Below are positions 12,906 to 27,120 of a stretch of 64,000 nt of DNA, in pieces. The DNA is taken from the NCBI RefSeq assembly GCF_018691265.1, contig NW_024881327.1, forward strand, positions 21,879,936 to 21,943,935. Reading direction: 5' to 3'. Each line of letters begins with the position of its first letter. Positions within the stretch are counted from its first letter, which is position 1. Below the pieces are notes generated by a model that saw nothing but the letters and a program-made list of their open reading frames with translations, ran no database searches and was not told the origin of the DNA. Position numbers and translations under genes: made by a program. The DNA comes from Tyto alba (lineage: Eukaryota; Chordata; Aves; Strigiformes; Tytonidae).

Positions 12906-15900
12906 CTGAGAAAGAAAGTTCAGTCAAGTTAAAGTGGGATATCCAAGCTCTGGATCAGTGCAACATTTACAGGAAGTGGCCTCAACTCTGACCCATAGAT
13001 GAGTAATTTTGATAAATGTTTTCACCAGCAGATTCTCAGATTATCAAGAATCAGAAGCCTTAAAACCTTCTTTATGTGAATATGCACATCATGCTAAGAA
13101 AAAAGGAATTCAAGGTTTTGTAAAAGCATTAATATTTTTCCATAAGATCTATACTAGTGCGATCATAGAAAGAATCTGATGTGTTGCTTTTGAAAATACA
13201 CTTAGGACAGGAAATGCTGACACTGACATTACTAAATTACCTTTCAGTGTAGCATTATTCATACACATTAGGCATGTCCTTATGTGCACTTAGATATAAC
13301 ACTCTACAATGCCAAAAAAAAAAAAAAATTAATTGCTCTATAGTACTTAGTTCAACACTAATTGGTATTAATTAGGAACATGACTCGTGTGTGAGAAAGA
13401 AAGGTATTGTTAAATTAGAGTTCTGTCTTAATCCTTTCTTGTTAAGGTCTCCTTCAATGTTAAACGATACTTCTCTGTCATAGTGACAGTCAGCAAATGA
13501 CAACCAGTCTTGATCTGCATCCTTGGAGAAGGCTATGAAGACATCAATCCCTTTGAATCTGTGATCCTTTGTGATTCCTCCTCCTGTCTAATGTGTTGTT
13601 CATCTTCACAATAATCATTCATTCACTTAAATTAGACTTTTCCATATGATGTTTTCTTTAAATATGTACTATAATCATTGTCTGGAAATTACGCCTCTGG
13701 GAGATTTATTTTTCTCCAAGTTGTTCCTTTCTACATTTTGTAACATAGTGAAAATATGCTTTTATTTCTCTCTGAAAAAAAATGAATATGACCTTAGGAA
13801 AGATTAAAGCCAAAACAGAGTGCTAATTGCCAAAGATGAACTGCTATAAAATTGCACAGTGTTGCCATATTTAGGTAAAGGATATTTGTTGCTAAAAACA
13901 AAAACATTACAGTAGTGCAGTCAGCCAAAAGCCTGGAACAATTTATCCAAGTCTACTTTATTATTTTGTATTTTAAGTTCATGTCTACATGTAATCCTCA
14001 TTTCAGTTATGAAAAGCCAAAGCATTACTGAAGCTTAATATAGAACCTTAACTCATAGCAAGTTTATGACGCTAATGCAACTTTTAAGTCTCTACTTTTA
14101 ACAACTGCACGATCTTGTGTATTAGGTAACATTACTTTAGTTAAATGACATTTAATATTATAGTTTCATGATGTTACAGAACAACAGTAAATTTATTTCT
14201 AATATCCCAATTTTAATATCATATACTCAATGAGTTCTATTATTTATATTTTGAGTTTCATTATGTCTTTTGCTTTCTTTCAGCTTTATAATGTTGATAT
14301 ACTTTAGCATAATCTTGCTTATAGAAAATTGATGTGGGTCAATGCCACAGAATATGAAGAATGTGTACTTTAGATTTTAAAATTGTGAGAAATTTAATAG
14401 GTAGAGATGAACTTGATGGTGAATATATAAGAGAGCAACTGAATTTTAGTTTCCATCTATAGCCTAAGAGGATACATGTCCACCACATAAAGAAGGTGTA
14501 TGAGTCGGTAGCGATGCTGTGCCAGATCTTACATCAATGTGGTACCAGGATATCAGTGCATTATCATACCACCCTGCTTGCCTTGGCTAGAATGCTTCTC
14601 AGTCCAGTGCATAACAAAACAAGCTGATTTGTATGTTCCATTCCACATTTAGTTCTCACATTGGCATCGGCACCAGTCCTTGTATACACATTTTTACTTA
14701 AATGTTCAGAACAGTTGAGTTTAGACAAATCTAAACCCAGAGAAGCTTCCTTTGTCCTGGAGTACCATAGTCCCATGAACCTTACCAGGTTCTAAATATT
14801 CAAAGCTGCTACAATGTTCAGGCAAAAGAAAAACAAAATCAAAGTAGGCCTTAAGGTATGCTGAGCTAGTCCTGTAAAACTGTGTTCTGAGAGGCCAGAC
14901 TAGGGCCCAATTTGGACTGTGCTCTGGTGAAGAGCTGGGGAAAAATAATACTTCGTTTGCTGTTATTTCAACAAGTGACATAGTAGTAGACCAGCTTCAT
15001 TCCTCTCTGATTCCCCAGGTATTAGTGCTGACTAACTGCATGAGGCAAATAACATCTCAAAAATGTATAATGGGGTACATTACTGTCGCACTCCCAAATC
15101 TTCTGAAAGCTACCTCGGCCTTTCAAGCAGAATATCTCTCAGTCCACCAAAATTAGCTCTCCATTACAATGAATCACAGACTCGGCTTTCCTCATAAGCT
15201 ACCTTTATTCATCTCATTGTTGTGGTGCTCAATTGTATATTAATCTATTGCTAATTTCCAAATTAATAACATATTTTTAGTGTAAAGCAATCCTGGGTTG
15301 ATTTTATTTCTATCTTTTGTGAAAAAAAAAAAGCGAACCAATAACCCAAAACAAACAGACCCCTTCCATCCTTTCCCACCCCCCCCCAACTCACTCCAAA
15401 ACCTCCAGAAGTTTTAGAAACACTTTACTGATTTTTAAAAGTGCTGTAAATTTTGAAGTATATTTATCTGTGTTGTTTTTTTTCCTACAGAACATGCTAG
15501 GAAGAGAATTAGAGACTTCATAGAAATTATACTTTCAGGAGAAATCTTGAATATATCCTTGGAAATCAGGTTTTAAAAAAAGGTTATTCGGAAAAAATTG
15601 TTTAAATGTAAATACAAACTACTATTTAGAATCTATTCTGACTCTTCAGACATAAGCTGTTTGTTCAAATTCTGAAGAGCAAAGCCGGCAACAAATCTGC
15701 TAATGTTATAAATCAGTCCTTTGACCTTTTAAGTTGAATGTATCAGCTTTGCTGAGACTTTAATTTCACTGCTTTATATCTGAGAAAACTTCAGGTCAGG
15801 TGGACATGTTAAGAGTTATACATAGTATACACCTATAAAATAGCAGTGTTTTTCTTACATATGTGTTTTAGGTTTACTCAATAGCAGCTGACTGTTGGAG

Positions 15901-18900
15901 AGTTGGGACCTATCATTTTATAACTGCTGGATTGTTTCATGTAGTTTTTTTTCCCTGTTTTTATGTCTTCTTTGTAACACTTAAATGTTGCAGCCTTATC
16001 AAGCACAAACTTTCCCTCTTCCCCTACATTCTAGTCATTCCTTCCTCAGACAGACTCAGCTTTCTTTAGAGGCAGCTTGAGTTTTATATTTCTGCTTTGA
16101 CCAGGCACCAAATTCAATCACCTTGGGGGTTGGGGAGGGGGATCAGTTGTTGAATCCAATCTGTATGACTGGCAGGTAAAATCACTCACCCAAAAGGCAA
16201 CCTGTCTTCCCCAGAGGGTGGGTAAAAGCTTTCATTAGAAAATATTGGCCATTTCATTCAGTTACTTAGATAATCCTCTCCCTTCCCACACATACTCTGA
16301 AAGACAGTATTCAGAGGTCTAGTTTTTTAAAATCTGTTTAAAAAGCGCAGGAGAAAACAACCCCTGCCATATTTAAATCAATTATGCAACCTGAAAAGTT
16401 ACTATAATTAGTCCAAGCTTTGCATAATTTCATTTTCAGAAATGTGTTGATATATACATATACTTGCAAGAATTTATACTAATCCATATATTTTTATTGG
16501 ATCTTTTATTACAGAGGATAAAAAAACTTCACAAGTACAAACAACTATCTTCAGCACACTTGGTACAAGTGTTAGCCTCACCTCCCAGATAAGGAAAGGG
16601 AAAAACAAGAAACTTGCCAAAGCTAGGAAAAAATCTGTAGATGACCTTGGAATCAAACTGTGCAGTTTGTTAGCTGAACCGTGTCACAGTGTTTCCATCA
16701 AAACAAGCACTTAGCAAGGCTGCATCACAGGCCAGACATGCTGTGTGGGGCAATTCAATCTGACCCCTGTAATTGTGCGGGTGACTGCAAAGGGGCAAAG
16801 GGAAGTCAGCCACCTCCCTCCCCCCATCATATTAGTCAGGAGCCACCTGTAGCTGATGAAAGGTTGCTGAGGGCTAAGGATAGCTCTGTTTCCTTTATAG
16901 CTGTAGTAATTCCCACTCTTCCTAGAAAGAGAACATTGATACAGGGATCTATGAATACCCTGCTCCCACAAGCACCCTTTCACCATGACCTTTCTTTCAT
17001 GGCTGTTTCAGGGAAGACAAAGCAGCTCCTACCCCACTCAGGATGACCAACAGGATGACCACAGTCTCACAATTAAAATGCAGGAACAAGCATTTCAACG
17101 GGCTTCTCAGATTTACCGTGAAGACTTCAAAATATGGGGGGGGGGGGGAAAAAGTGTTTTGTTACACAAAACTATGACTAGTGATTGTTTCATACTTCAT
17201 TTCCAACATTGATCAAGTATTATTCTAATATTTATGAAAAAAAATAAAATTATTAAAGGCTTAAAATAACCCATGGCATTGGTGTCACTATCTTCAAACT
17301 ACTAAGACCAGTCAAATAAGCACATTTCTGCCTCTTTAGGTGCAAAATTCTGCTGCAAAGCTGGACTAAAAGGTTCATTTCTCCCAGGTATTAGTCTTTG
17401 GCTTTTACGTGGGATTTAGCAGCAACAAAAAGAAACGAGAATAAAATTGCTTTCCAGTTTTTTTCTCCTATGTAAGCAGGTTTTGCAAGCAATTTAGAGA
17501 AATGTTATTAACAAGAGAACAGGGGATCCCTGAGAGAGTACTTTTTAGTAAATTGCAGTCCACACGGAAAAACAAATCATTGAGAACCATTCTGCTAAGC
17601 TCTTCTATTAGTTAAGGGCTAGTAGTTCTGATAGCAACGCACAGAACAATTTTGGCAACTTAGTGCTGCAAATTCCTTTGGAGTAGTCAATTAATTGACA
17701 ATAAGGGTGCATCTGTTATCACATAAATTCATTTACTTAACCTTTTTTACATTAGGGCTATCTGAGAATCAGTACATATCATAAATGTATTTATCTCAAT
17801 CCAAGATAACCTGTAATTTCAGAAATGATACATCCATTTTATAGGACAGGGGGGTCAACAAAAGCATGAATGTTTTTTCTTACCTTGACATGTCATTACA
17901 GTTTTGGATAGTTGATTTCTGGCCTTACAGAGGCAGAAATACTGTTTTTACCACATCTGAAATCATAAACCCAGCTGTCCCTGAGAAGAGATAGACAGAA
18001 ACCTGCACAAGCACTGACGAGCAGATGTCTGTGCTAACAAGGAGTTAACCCACAGCCAGGAGAAAACAGTATAGCTATCAACAAGCCAAAGCTGTCAACA
18101 GCTTTGTTTTTCTATTCAACATAAGGGTTGTTTCAGAATCATGCAACATCTAAATATTTAGTAACAGCCTTGAAAAATATCGATTATGCTGTACAAAAAT
18201 GCATGGGGGAGCATGGCCTAATTAGACAAGGTTTCTCTGATTTTACTGCCTTCTTGATGAAGGAATATAAAAATCAATGTTTAAGTATATTATGACTGCA
18301 GCTATGAAACGACCAGTATAATCTTGAAAGCTAGTTCTCTGATAAACCCAAAAACTTCAAAGGCATGGAGCTGGCATGAAGACTTGAGCCATTCCCATAT
18401 TTAAGATGCTTCAGATCTGTGTTTATGGTTTCAGTTTATTAATAAATAAGTTTAGTTTCTCTCAAAAATATGTACTTGTGATCTTCAAAATCAAAGTTTC
18501 GTTAAAATCTGAAGCAGGAGGGCAGCTAATGGAAAGACAATAGAGAAGGATTTCCTGGCTGCTTGTCACATATCTTTTTTTTTTCCCTTTAATTTGAAAA
18601 CTATTGTTGTGCAGCATTTCAAACAACAAAATCAATATTCACATTCATTGAACTAGCTAACTAGTAAGAGATATGTATTGTTTGCATACTTTTCTGTGTG
18701 AGGTCAATAGGTTAATTACACAAGTAAAAACCCTAAATTGTCTAAGAGACTACTGAACTGTATAAATAAACAAAGTGTTCTGCAAAGTGTATTTAACGTC
18801 CATGCAATTTATTCTTTTTCATTTAGTGGTATTGCTGAAAGAGCATTGGGGATTTTTGTAGCAATTTTCTGTGCTTTCTGCTTGAGAAAGTCTGCAGCCT

Positions 18901-21900
18901 CAGTCATTTGTATTTGAAGTTGATTAGGATGAAGTCAGAGTGCTCACATTTTTTAGCAGCTTCTGAGAGTGTTTAGCTCAGGGGCAGGAAGAAGAAAAAC
19001 AAATATTCCTTACAAATATTTTGTCTTGAAAGCATTTCCCTAAAAGTACAACTGTGTGTGTGGTCAGATGGAAAAGGCATACTCAAGCCTACTGACAGAC
19101 ATGTCTTCAGACACCTGGTAATTAATGAATGCTGTCCTTGATAGAAGTTGCTCTGATCAAAGTGTCACTAAAAAGTCTACCTGAGAATTTAGATTAAACT
19201 TCTGTAAAATCTTATAATTTGTACTAAAAAGGTTAAAAATTTACTAAGTAGTACAGTTGTTAACTGTATGATGAGAAACTAAGTTTAAAAATTATATAAA
19301 AATATCACTAATTTCCAGGGGGGTTTTATCCATTTAAAAAAAATATACTCTGAAATTGCAGTATAACATAGACTGTATTTTCTTATTGGTAGCAGCAGTG
19401 ATGCTTAAAATATGCTATCTCTGTCAGTAATTGTAGTTTCACTTTGCCCTAGGAATTACCTAAACTAAACTCAGGTCATCTGTGTCCAGGACTGTGATAT
19501 GAAAGCAAAACTTGAAACTGAATTACTGTACATGAAGCCCACAGTTAAGCAATGGTTCATTCAACAAATGTCATCCTAACTTTTTCTTCTAAAAGATCAT
19601 GCATAGAACCACAGTTTTCGGGGAAGTGGACAGAAACCCATGGCTAGTTCATGCAAGAAATATCTGAACTTCTGTATTAACAAACTCTAAAATTAAAACA
19701 TCCAGGCCAAAGTAGCAAGGATTCTCCACATAAAGAAACTCATAGAAATCTTTACATTTAGCTTCTCTATAGTTAATTCCTTTAACATAATGCATATTCA
19801 AAATGTCTCAGTGGGGGAAGACATTTTCAGTACTGAGAAATGTAGAAAAATACCACCCTATGAAATTAGATCTGTAATATAAGTGCTTTAATTCTGAAAA
19901 CTCCCCCCTCCCCTTTTTATATCTTTTGGTATGATACTGAAAATCACAGCTTTATCTTTCCTCCGGCATTTGTTATGACTTCCGTGTCACAAGGGTAAAG
20001 TGTAGTCATCATTAAACTTACGGTCACTTGCAATTTTTATTCTAAAACTTATGATGATTGTTATTTTAGAGGTTGTGTTTTGGTAAGACTGATCTACATA
20101 TGAATTGTTACTTCATCTATCTTAGCAATTGTTATCAGAAAGACAAAAAATGAAATTTAAACAAATTAAAGCAGTAGCAATGTAGTGTCCCTCATGCACA
20201 GTTCCTTTTTTTTTTTTATGCATCAAAGATTGAACAACAACATTTCACTAATAAATTATGTTCTGAGGAACACAGAATCAGTCCTGGCATTTAACAATGT
20301 AACCTACCATTAAAAAAGAATTCCCCTCCTTATAAGTTTCTTTTGCTTCTATTAATTTATCACAGTGCATTTTCATGTTCTGCATTTGATATATTTTCAG
20401 CAATCTGACACCTGTCATGACTGATACCTATGCAATTTTGAAGATTTAGTGTTTATGAAAGCAAAAAATAGGTAGTCTATTGGAGTGCTTTGTGGCAACA
20501 CAAGCCAGAGGAGAAGACAACATCCGGTTCTTTGGACAATGTGAGCACAATGAGATTAAATACCATATTTTTTACACATGTACTAAAAACGTAACTGCAG
20601 TAGAATCAGCACTATAAATCTGAACATACCCAACTCGTGTTGAAAGTGGTCACTTTTCAAAAGAAATGACACTCAAGAATATGCAAATTTTTACTTTCCT
20701 AGTTTAAACTTTTGTTGCATTTATTACACAAACAAGGGATTCTTGTTAATTACTTTGATATATGTAGATTGGCACCAGCTGCATATGCATGTTCCCTAGC
20801 TTCTCATAGACATTTATTGTTATATGGCTACTAATTGCACAGCTGTCACTCTCTTTTATGGTCTGAGCCATATTGTTGGTGTTATTTATATCAAGTAAAC
20901 ATCTTGTCTTGTTCAAAGGGAAACTCTGAATTCTTTTGTGCTGAGATACCATATCTTCAAATCTCTGTGTTTGCATACGGAAATTATCCAAAGTATGACT
21001 GTAGAGATTACAGCCAATTCCAGTAGCGTGTTAAGGTACTTAACCAAAACTTAAATAAATCTGAAACATATCAGCCTGAAATCGTGACCTTAACCAAATG
21101 TACATGTCACAAGTGCACGTATACAAATACTTACTTCCTACACATCCTGCGCTCACACTAGATCTCTCCCTCCTTTACACAAAGTTTTGCAAGTACTTGG
21201 AGACCTGCTTCTTTGCAGATGTAAAACTCCCTCACCTTGAGCAAATCCACACATTTCTTCTACAAGAGCCTTATCTGGATCCTGGAAGGAGTCATGAGTC
21301 TGCTGAAGTCCTCAGGTGTATTTAACAGGTGGTTTTTAAAACATATTACAGCTGTAAACTTGGCCTGACTGCAATCACAGCAGTAACCCATTAACATTGA
21401 AGCCAAAAAGATTGTGCATACCTTTTAATTGTTTAGGAGTGAAAGCCCTTTCCATGAGAAACCTGAATTCAGTGTCTCTCTTGGCCTGAATGGAAGATTG
21501 TCCTGGTTAGCAGGATAGTAATATTTCAGTTCAGTTCTCCTCTTGAATCCTGGAAAATGAACAGCTTTATCTGATCAAATCTACTTAAATCAGTTTTAAA
21601 ACTATAAAGAGTATAAAATAAGGCTTTGAAAAATTTAAATCAGCACTGTGTTTCCTTGATGTCGTGGTTTTGTTTTTTTTTTTTTTTTCCCCTTGCTCAG
21701 TTTAAAAAAAAAAAAAGTCAATTTTTCTTTTTCCCATAACAAAACAAATGATGCAGCATACAGCAGGCTTCCCTGTCACAGCCATCACCAGCTGATAGCC
21801 ATTCCTACCTGCTACTGACTTTGATCCTCTATCACTAAGCAGCTGGTGCCATATGAGTAGTACCTGGGAGGCTTCACTATGGAATTAGCTTCTCTGATTC

Positions 21901-22627
21901 ATTTCTGTCCACATCCTTCTTTTGCCATGAATATTCCTGCCCTCTACAGCAAAAGTATACCTAGTATATCTTCCCCTAACTCCCTGTTTCTGATTCACCA
22001 GTCGAAACACTCATCAAGTCTTTTCCACATATGTCATCAACAATGTTTTTGCTATCTTGTTTTTGAGATCCCCGTTCCACACAGATTTAGAGAATATATT
22101 GGCCCCTTCACACTTTTTTACAACAATTTTTATAAGTTCTCACTTGACACCAGCAGCCACTTTTATTTCACTGAAATCTTCTGTCGGATGCTTCCAAAAC
22201 TTAACCTCACATATACTTCTTGTATTGAAAAACATTTTCCTGGAAACTTTCCTTGAAACTAAAAAAAAAAAAAAAAATATCTATTTATGAATTTTCAGTA
22301 TGTTCAGCATATGTAATCATTCGGGAAAGAATATGTCCAAGAAAGGCAGTTAGTGAATTGATTTTAATTTATTCACTTACTGTTTTTCTAAGTAGCTGAC
22401 TATTTATGGCACCTGACAATTCCTCTTTAAGTGAATGCTACAACCTTTATATTTGTCTCAATTAAATGTAGAAACAAAGTGAACTTCATTTCATAATAGA
22501 AGTGTCTAATTATGCTTTATCTTTTTCAAAGCACATATTTGTGGGTGGAGAGATTGAAAGAGAAGGGATCAAAGTAGATCCCTACGACATCATGCATCAT
22601 ACTGAAAAAATGTTTAATCTGGAACGA
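12906..22627. other. AT-rich unique noncoding sequence
   Basis: No recognised gene or mobile element. A somewhat GC-richer patch at 16680-17050 holds an open frame of about 121 codons with no known motif. A 13-G run lies at 17136-17148. T and A tracts lie at 21668-21688 and 21704-21716. An open frame of about 125 codons at 21879-22256 ends next to a 17-A run at 22261-22277. Its composition is low-complexity (Ser, Phe, His, Leu) and I do not call it a gene. Confidence 0.5.
17136..17148. repeat. Poly-G run
   Basis: Thirteen consecutive G residues followed by five A residues, in otherwise AT-rich DNA. A run this long is prone to length change and can form G-quadruplex between molecules or by slippage. 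No gene is attached to it. Confidence 0.9.
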
Positions 22628-22730
22628 TCATGAATTCTATACTTTCACAACTTTTCATTCCTAAAGGATACTGTGCTGACTGCAGGTAAATGAGGATAGC
22701 TCAGTGAAACACTTTTGACATATGCACTTC
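22628..22730 (+). repeat. Diverged duplicated element, copy 1
   Basis: This stretch of about 100 bp aligns collinearly with 23973-24072. Shared blocks are TCATGAATT, ATACTTTCACA, AAAGGATA, GTGC(T/A)... read as 'ctgactg', and AGGATAGCTCAGT, then looser similarity to the end. There are several substitutions and a gap of about 6-7 bp in copy 2. It may be an unclassified ancient interspersed repeat or an old segmental duplication. Confidence 0.65.
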
Positions 22731-23972
22731 TTTACTTAGACTTGAGTTAATGAAGTCTGATCTACTGAAACAAATATTACTATTGAAGAGAATGGATATA
22801 AATCACAGGCTATTGTGACAGTTCCTTGTTTTGAGATTAGACTAACAGTATTTCTGAAAGTAGAAGAACTAAAACCAGTATGGGACTCTAGCAGTTCACT
22901 CACCATAAGTGCATTTCTCAGTCAGGAAAAAGTATATGAAACAATAGGATTAGGTCTAAATTCTGGTAATACTCAGACTAAATAGTGTACTGCTGCTATA
23001 TTTATATGTGACATAAACTACAATATTAACTGTCTCTGCATCAATAAAAATATAGCTATAAAGTTAACGTCATTTGAAAAATTAACAATTTAAAGGACCA
23101 TTTCAAAGAGTACCTGCATAATTAAAGAAACGCAGTGACCTTTACATATATATTTTACTGCACCAGAAAAATTAATTAGTGTATTTCCATTCCCATTAAT
23201 CTCCAGACACCATTCAAATATGATAATGGTGAGACTGAATAAACACTCTGGAGCTGTAAATCATCTTAAAATTCCTGAATCATTTGAATTACACAATGAA
23301 GTGTTAAAACTCCTACTTCAATTCCCACTACTTTTTATGAAAATTTGGTTAAATATCTTCAGTAGCAATCAATTAAACAGCACTTTTTTCTCTGTAATGG
23401 TTAAGGACTAACATGAATTAAGTGTTTTTATGCATAGTATTATCTTTAGCAGGACCTAGAGCTATTCTAAAGAACCTGACAAATAACAATACAACAGGAT
23501 TCAGAGCACACAAGGGATCATCCTGTTGGCTATGCAAAACACCAGAGCTGAAATTGTAAATGTCTTCAATATATATTTTCTCTTCTATTTCGTTACTTTT
23601 TCAAGTCTGTATGACAAAGCTAGTACATCTGAGTTAATTTCTGATATATTTTGTAACAAAGATATCAAGAGAACTGCTTCAATCTATCTCGGCAACCCAA
23701 ATCCCTAACCTGTAAATGCTTGACACAAACTTCCTGACAGTGCACACAAAGATGTCTAAGAATACCCGAAGATGTGTAAGAGTATTCAATGAGTGAAAAA
23801 CATTTCAACAACCCAGTAGCTGTGTCCACTGCAAACCAGAAAACCCTTTTGAGAGCTTACTGACTTCTCAATAAAAATCCTAGCAGGAGCTCATCTAATT
23901 TTAAAATTTGAAGCTTCGATCTGAAGCGTTTCCCCAGTTTCACAGGTATTTTCCTATCTTTCTGTCATTTGG

Positions 23973-24072
23973 TCATGAATTTTTATACTTTCACAGCCCT
24001 CAAAGGATAGTGCACTGACTGAAGGGAAACTAGGATAGCTCAGTCGTGTATTTTTGATGTACACACTCCATA
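23973..24072 (+). repeat. Diverged duplicated element, copy 2
   Basis: Same orientation as copy 1 and about 1.34 kb downstream, with similarity over its whole length. The longest exact shared word is AGGATAGCTCAGT. Flanking sequence on either side is not shared, which sets the limits of the repeat. Confidence 0.65.
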
Positions 24073-26103
24073 CCGAACAAGTACATACATTGATTTTCTG
24101 TATCACACTTCCAGATACAACATTCACTCCTTTTCCTGCACTTGTTTCCCATGTGCTGACTCTAGCCAAAATGTAATAAAAGAGACCTTGTGGAGTCAAA
24201 TGAATCTGTCATTTAGAGTATTAAAATCACATTATTTAAAGTCAAGCTCTGCTCTGGATCTCAGTGTCTGACTGCTTTAAAGGAAGGCAAACACCTATGC
24301 CAGTGGAGATTGCAGCCAGGATGGTTTTACACTGCAAAAAATACCAGTTAGTCCACATTCCTCAGCAAAGTCTTGCTGAGGGGAAACGATTTGCTAAGAC
24401 AGAAATTGATCATTTCTGCTATCTTGTTGCTTGGTTTCAACTGGATAGAAATGTTTCTCACTGCTTCTAACTACTTAGCATAAAATCTAATGCTAAACTG
24501 GTAGCATTTGTGTCATATCTCAACCTCACCAATACCTCTTGAACCAGAAAGAAGAAAATCATGAGGAATAGATTTCAATAAATATTTTATATAGGGGGTT
24601 CAACTAATTTTAGGCAAAGGACTTAATATTTGTAACTTACATTCTTCCTCTTCTGCCACATCATCCTATTCTTACAAGACTCAGCCATGACGAGAACTCC
24701 TAAGTCACCAAGAAGTAACTGTTGAAAGGTATTCTGAGCTCCCAACTGCCTCTCAGGGAGGCAGCTACACACACATATAATATTGAAGAAAGGTTCTGTC
24801 TGTTCCAGGGTGGCATGCTATTAAAATGTTAATGTTCAATTTTTAACCTGAGGGTGTGAAAAAGAAAATACCTGCTAATGTGCTGGTGAGTAGAGAGTGG
24901 CAGATTTCCCAAGATATTTAATAATAACCACATGAAATCTAGGAGAAGAATGCAGACACAGATCTTTGATTTAAACGTTTATTACCCTGTAAGAACATTA
25001 GAGGTAATAAATCTCTTTTTTTTTCCTTTAAGTCTTAAAATATGAATTGTCTCAATTTAAAGTTACAAGAAAACTAAACTTTTGGAAATATGATAATTCA
25101 CAGTTCAAGTAGCCAAATTAGCTTTTCTTCTACAGGGAAATAGGATCCTTTCTTTCCTGGAAAGATGGAAATGCACACCATAAGACATTACTTGTACTTT
25201 TTTTTTCACCCAAGCATTGCTCTGATACAGCTGGTTAAGAACCTAGCAGTGCACAGGAATACTGCAAGTGATTCTTTTCTTCAGCCTTCAGTGTAGTACA
25301 GAGTAAGTCATCTCTTCACTGAGACCAACTTGGAAAGACACAAATGGAATTCTTAAGAAAATGTAAACAATTCAGCCCTAAAACCCATTGTGCCAGAAAC
25401 CTGCCATTACTACTTTCAGAAATTATTGTATGTGTGCTGTGTTTTTTTCTTACTGTTGTCAGGTCTAATCTCAGAGATGCCTCTTGATAAAAACACTTTT
25501 CAAAACCAAACTTCAATATACAATAAAGAGTATGATTTTTAAGTAAAGCCTTGGAAAAGACCCTGAACAAGAGCTAAACAGACATATTGCTACATCTGTA
25601 ATTTTTTTTTGCAAAATTTTGCCAATTAGTCAGATAATATCAAGTCTTGCAATAGAAATCAGCAGTTAGATCACTCCTGATCCAAACACAAAGGGCTCAA
25701 AACTGGGTATTGTGATTAGAACTCCATCATGCATGAGATTGCTTTTCCAGAAAACCCATAACTTGGGATAGTTGCATATGAACTTCTTTGCCTCAGCAAC
25801 AAGTCACAGAAGGGCCGATTTTGCAGTGTCCACACTAAGAGTAGAATGTTCGTGCACATCTTCTCTGTGCATGCCTACATTTGCAAAGCAACACTGAAGT
25901 TTAGAGAGGAACACTTCAACATAACAGAAAGGTTAGTACAGGTCTAGTAATCTAAAGTATTTGTATAACAATAGACATGGGCTTCAAGTTCACTGTAACA
26001 GACCAGTAAATCTGGCTGTAGACGAGTTGCTTATTTTGACCCCCTTCCTTCTCCAACACTGATCTATTCTGGCTTTTCTGTTTTTTGATACGCATATAAA
26101 GTT

Positions 26104-26125
26104 AAAAAAAAAAAAAAAAAAAAAA
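26104..26125. repeat. Poly-A tract
   Basis: Twenty-two consecutive A residues on the plus strand. No retroposed unit could be recognised upstream of it. Confidence 0.9.
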
Positions 26126-27074
26126 CAAAACCACAATTTCCTGTTCTTGTAGAAGCTCAAATACACATAAGAACATTATTTGAGTTGAAAAATCCTGATT
26201 ATGAACACAATCCAAATCTAGTTTCTCATCTAAATTATGCAGCTAGCAACAAGAACTTGCATGTTTTAAGATATTTCCTAAACAAGCCTCAATTCTGAAA
26301 TATTTTCAAGCCACCTGGCTGAAAACCACATGCTATTGATCAGAGGCATTCCAATGAAGTTTAAAAAGTATTTCTATGATAACTTTACAATAAATAACTG
26401 AAATAGGGGAGAATTCTACAAACATAGGCATCAGTAAAGGAAGCATATGAAAGGAAATAACAATTCTGCATTGTTACAGTAGAGTAGGATAATTCTTTTT
26501 CCTTGTGCAGCCATTCAATATACATTAGGGAGTCTTATTTATTCTTCCAAAAGAAGAGTGTTATTGTCTGAGAGAAAATGTGAACTTAAGGACAAGAACA
26601 CAGAGCACTGGTAAGCAAATTAGTCCTGTCCAGAAGAGAAGGAAGAGGCACAATTAATTGTTATATCCCACACCCCAGCCGAATGAGCAGAATGCGATAT
26701 AGCTAAATATTTCTGAAGCCGAGATGCTTGCACTGTGCTCATGATCTCATAAAATGAAGCATTTTTTATGAAGATAATAGTAGAAACTGACATACCAGAC
26801 TTGCAACCTATGTGAAAAAGCTTATTACCTACACATATACTGCCCATTAGCAGAGATCAACAGTAGAAGCAGTACACTGGTAAACTTTTCACTTCACAAA
26901 GTAAAACTGAAAACAGATCTTACTGTTTTATAACAAAGAGCACTACATGGGTAGCCTGTTTACAAAGCAGGGTAGGCCAAAAGGCATCTTCTGAAGATTT
27001 CACTGTACACTTCCAGATTTGAGCCAAAGAAAGCAAAAGGCACCTCTGCTTCTCACTGGATTGTCATATCTGGG

Positions 27075-27120
27075 AAAAAAAAAAAAAAAAAAAAAAAACA
27101 AAAAAAACAAAAACAAAAAC
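27075..27120. repeat. Poly-A / CAAAAA simple repeat
   Basis: A run of about 24 A residues continuing into repeated CAAAAA units. Only A and C occur on the plus strand across the tract. Confidence 0.9.

Noticed and set aside
16681..17046. Open frame of 121 codons on the plus strand, among the longest outside repeats
   Set aside because: No recognisable domain, no supporting splice or promoter structure, and a nearly equal open frame on the opposite strand. Frames of this size are expected by chance in 64 kb.
21879..22277. Open frame of 125 codons ending at a 17-A run, like a retrocopy with a tail
   Set aside because: The translation is low-complexity (Ser, Leu, Phe, His) and resembles no protein. 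No target duplication or parent gene could be seen, and A runs are frequent throughout the window.
22690..22715. tRNA A-box-like word GGATAGCTCAGTG, suggesting a tRNA-derived SINE
   Set aside because: No convincing B box follows at the right distance in either copy, and the sequence before it is not tRNA-like.
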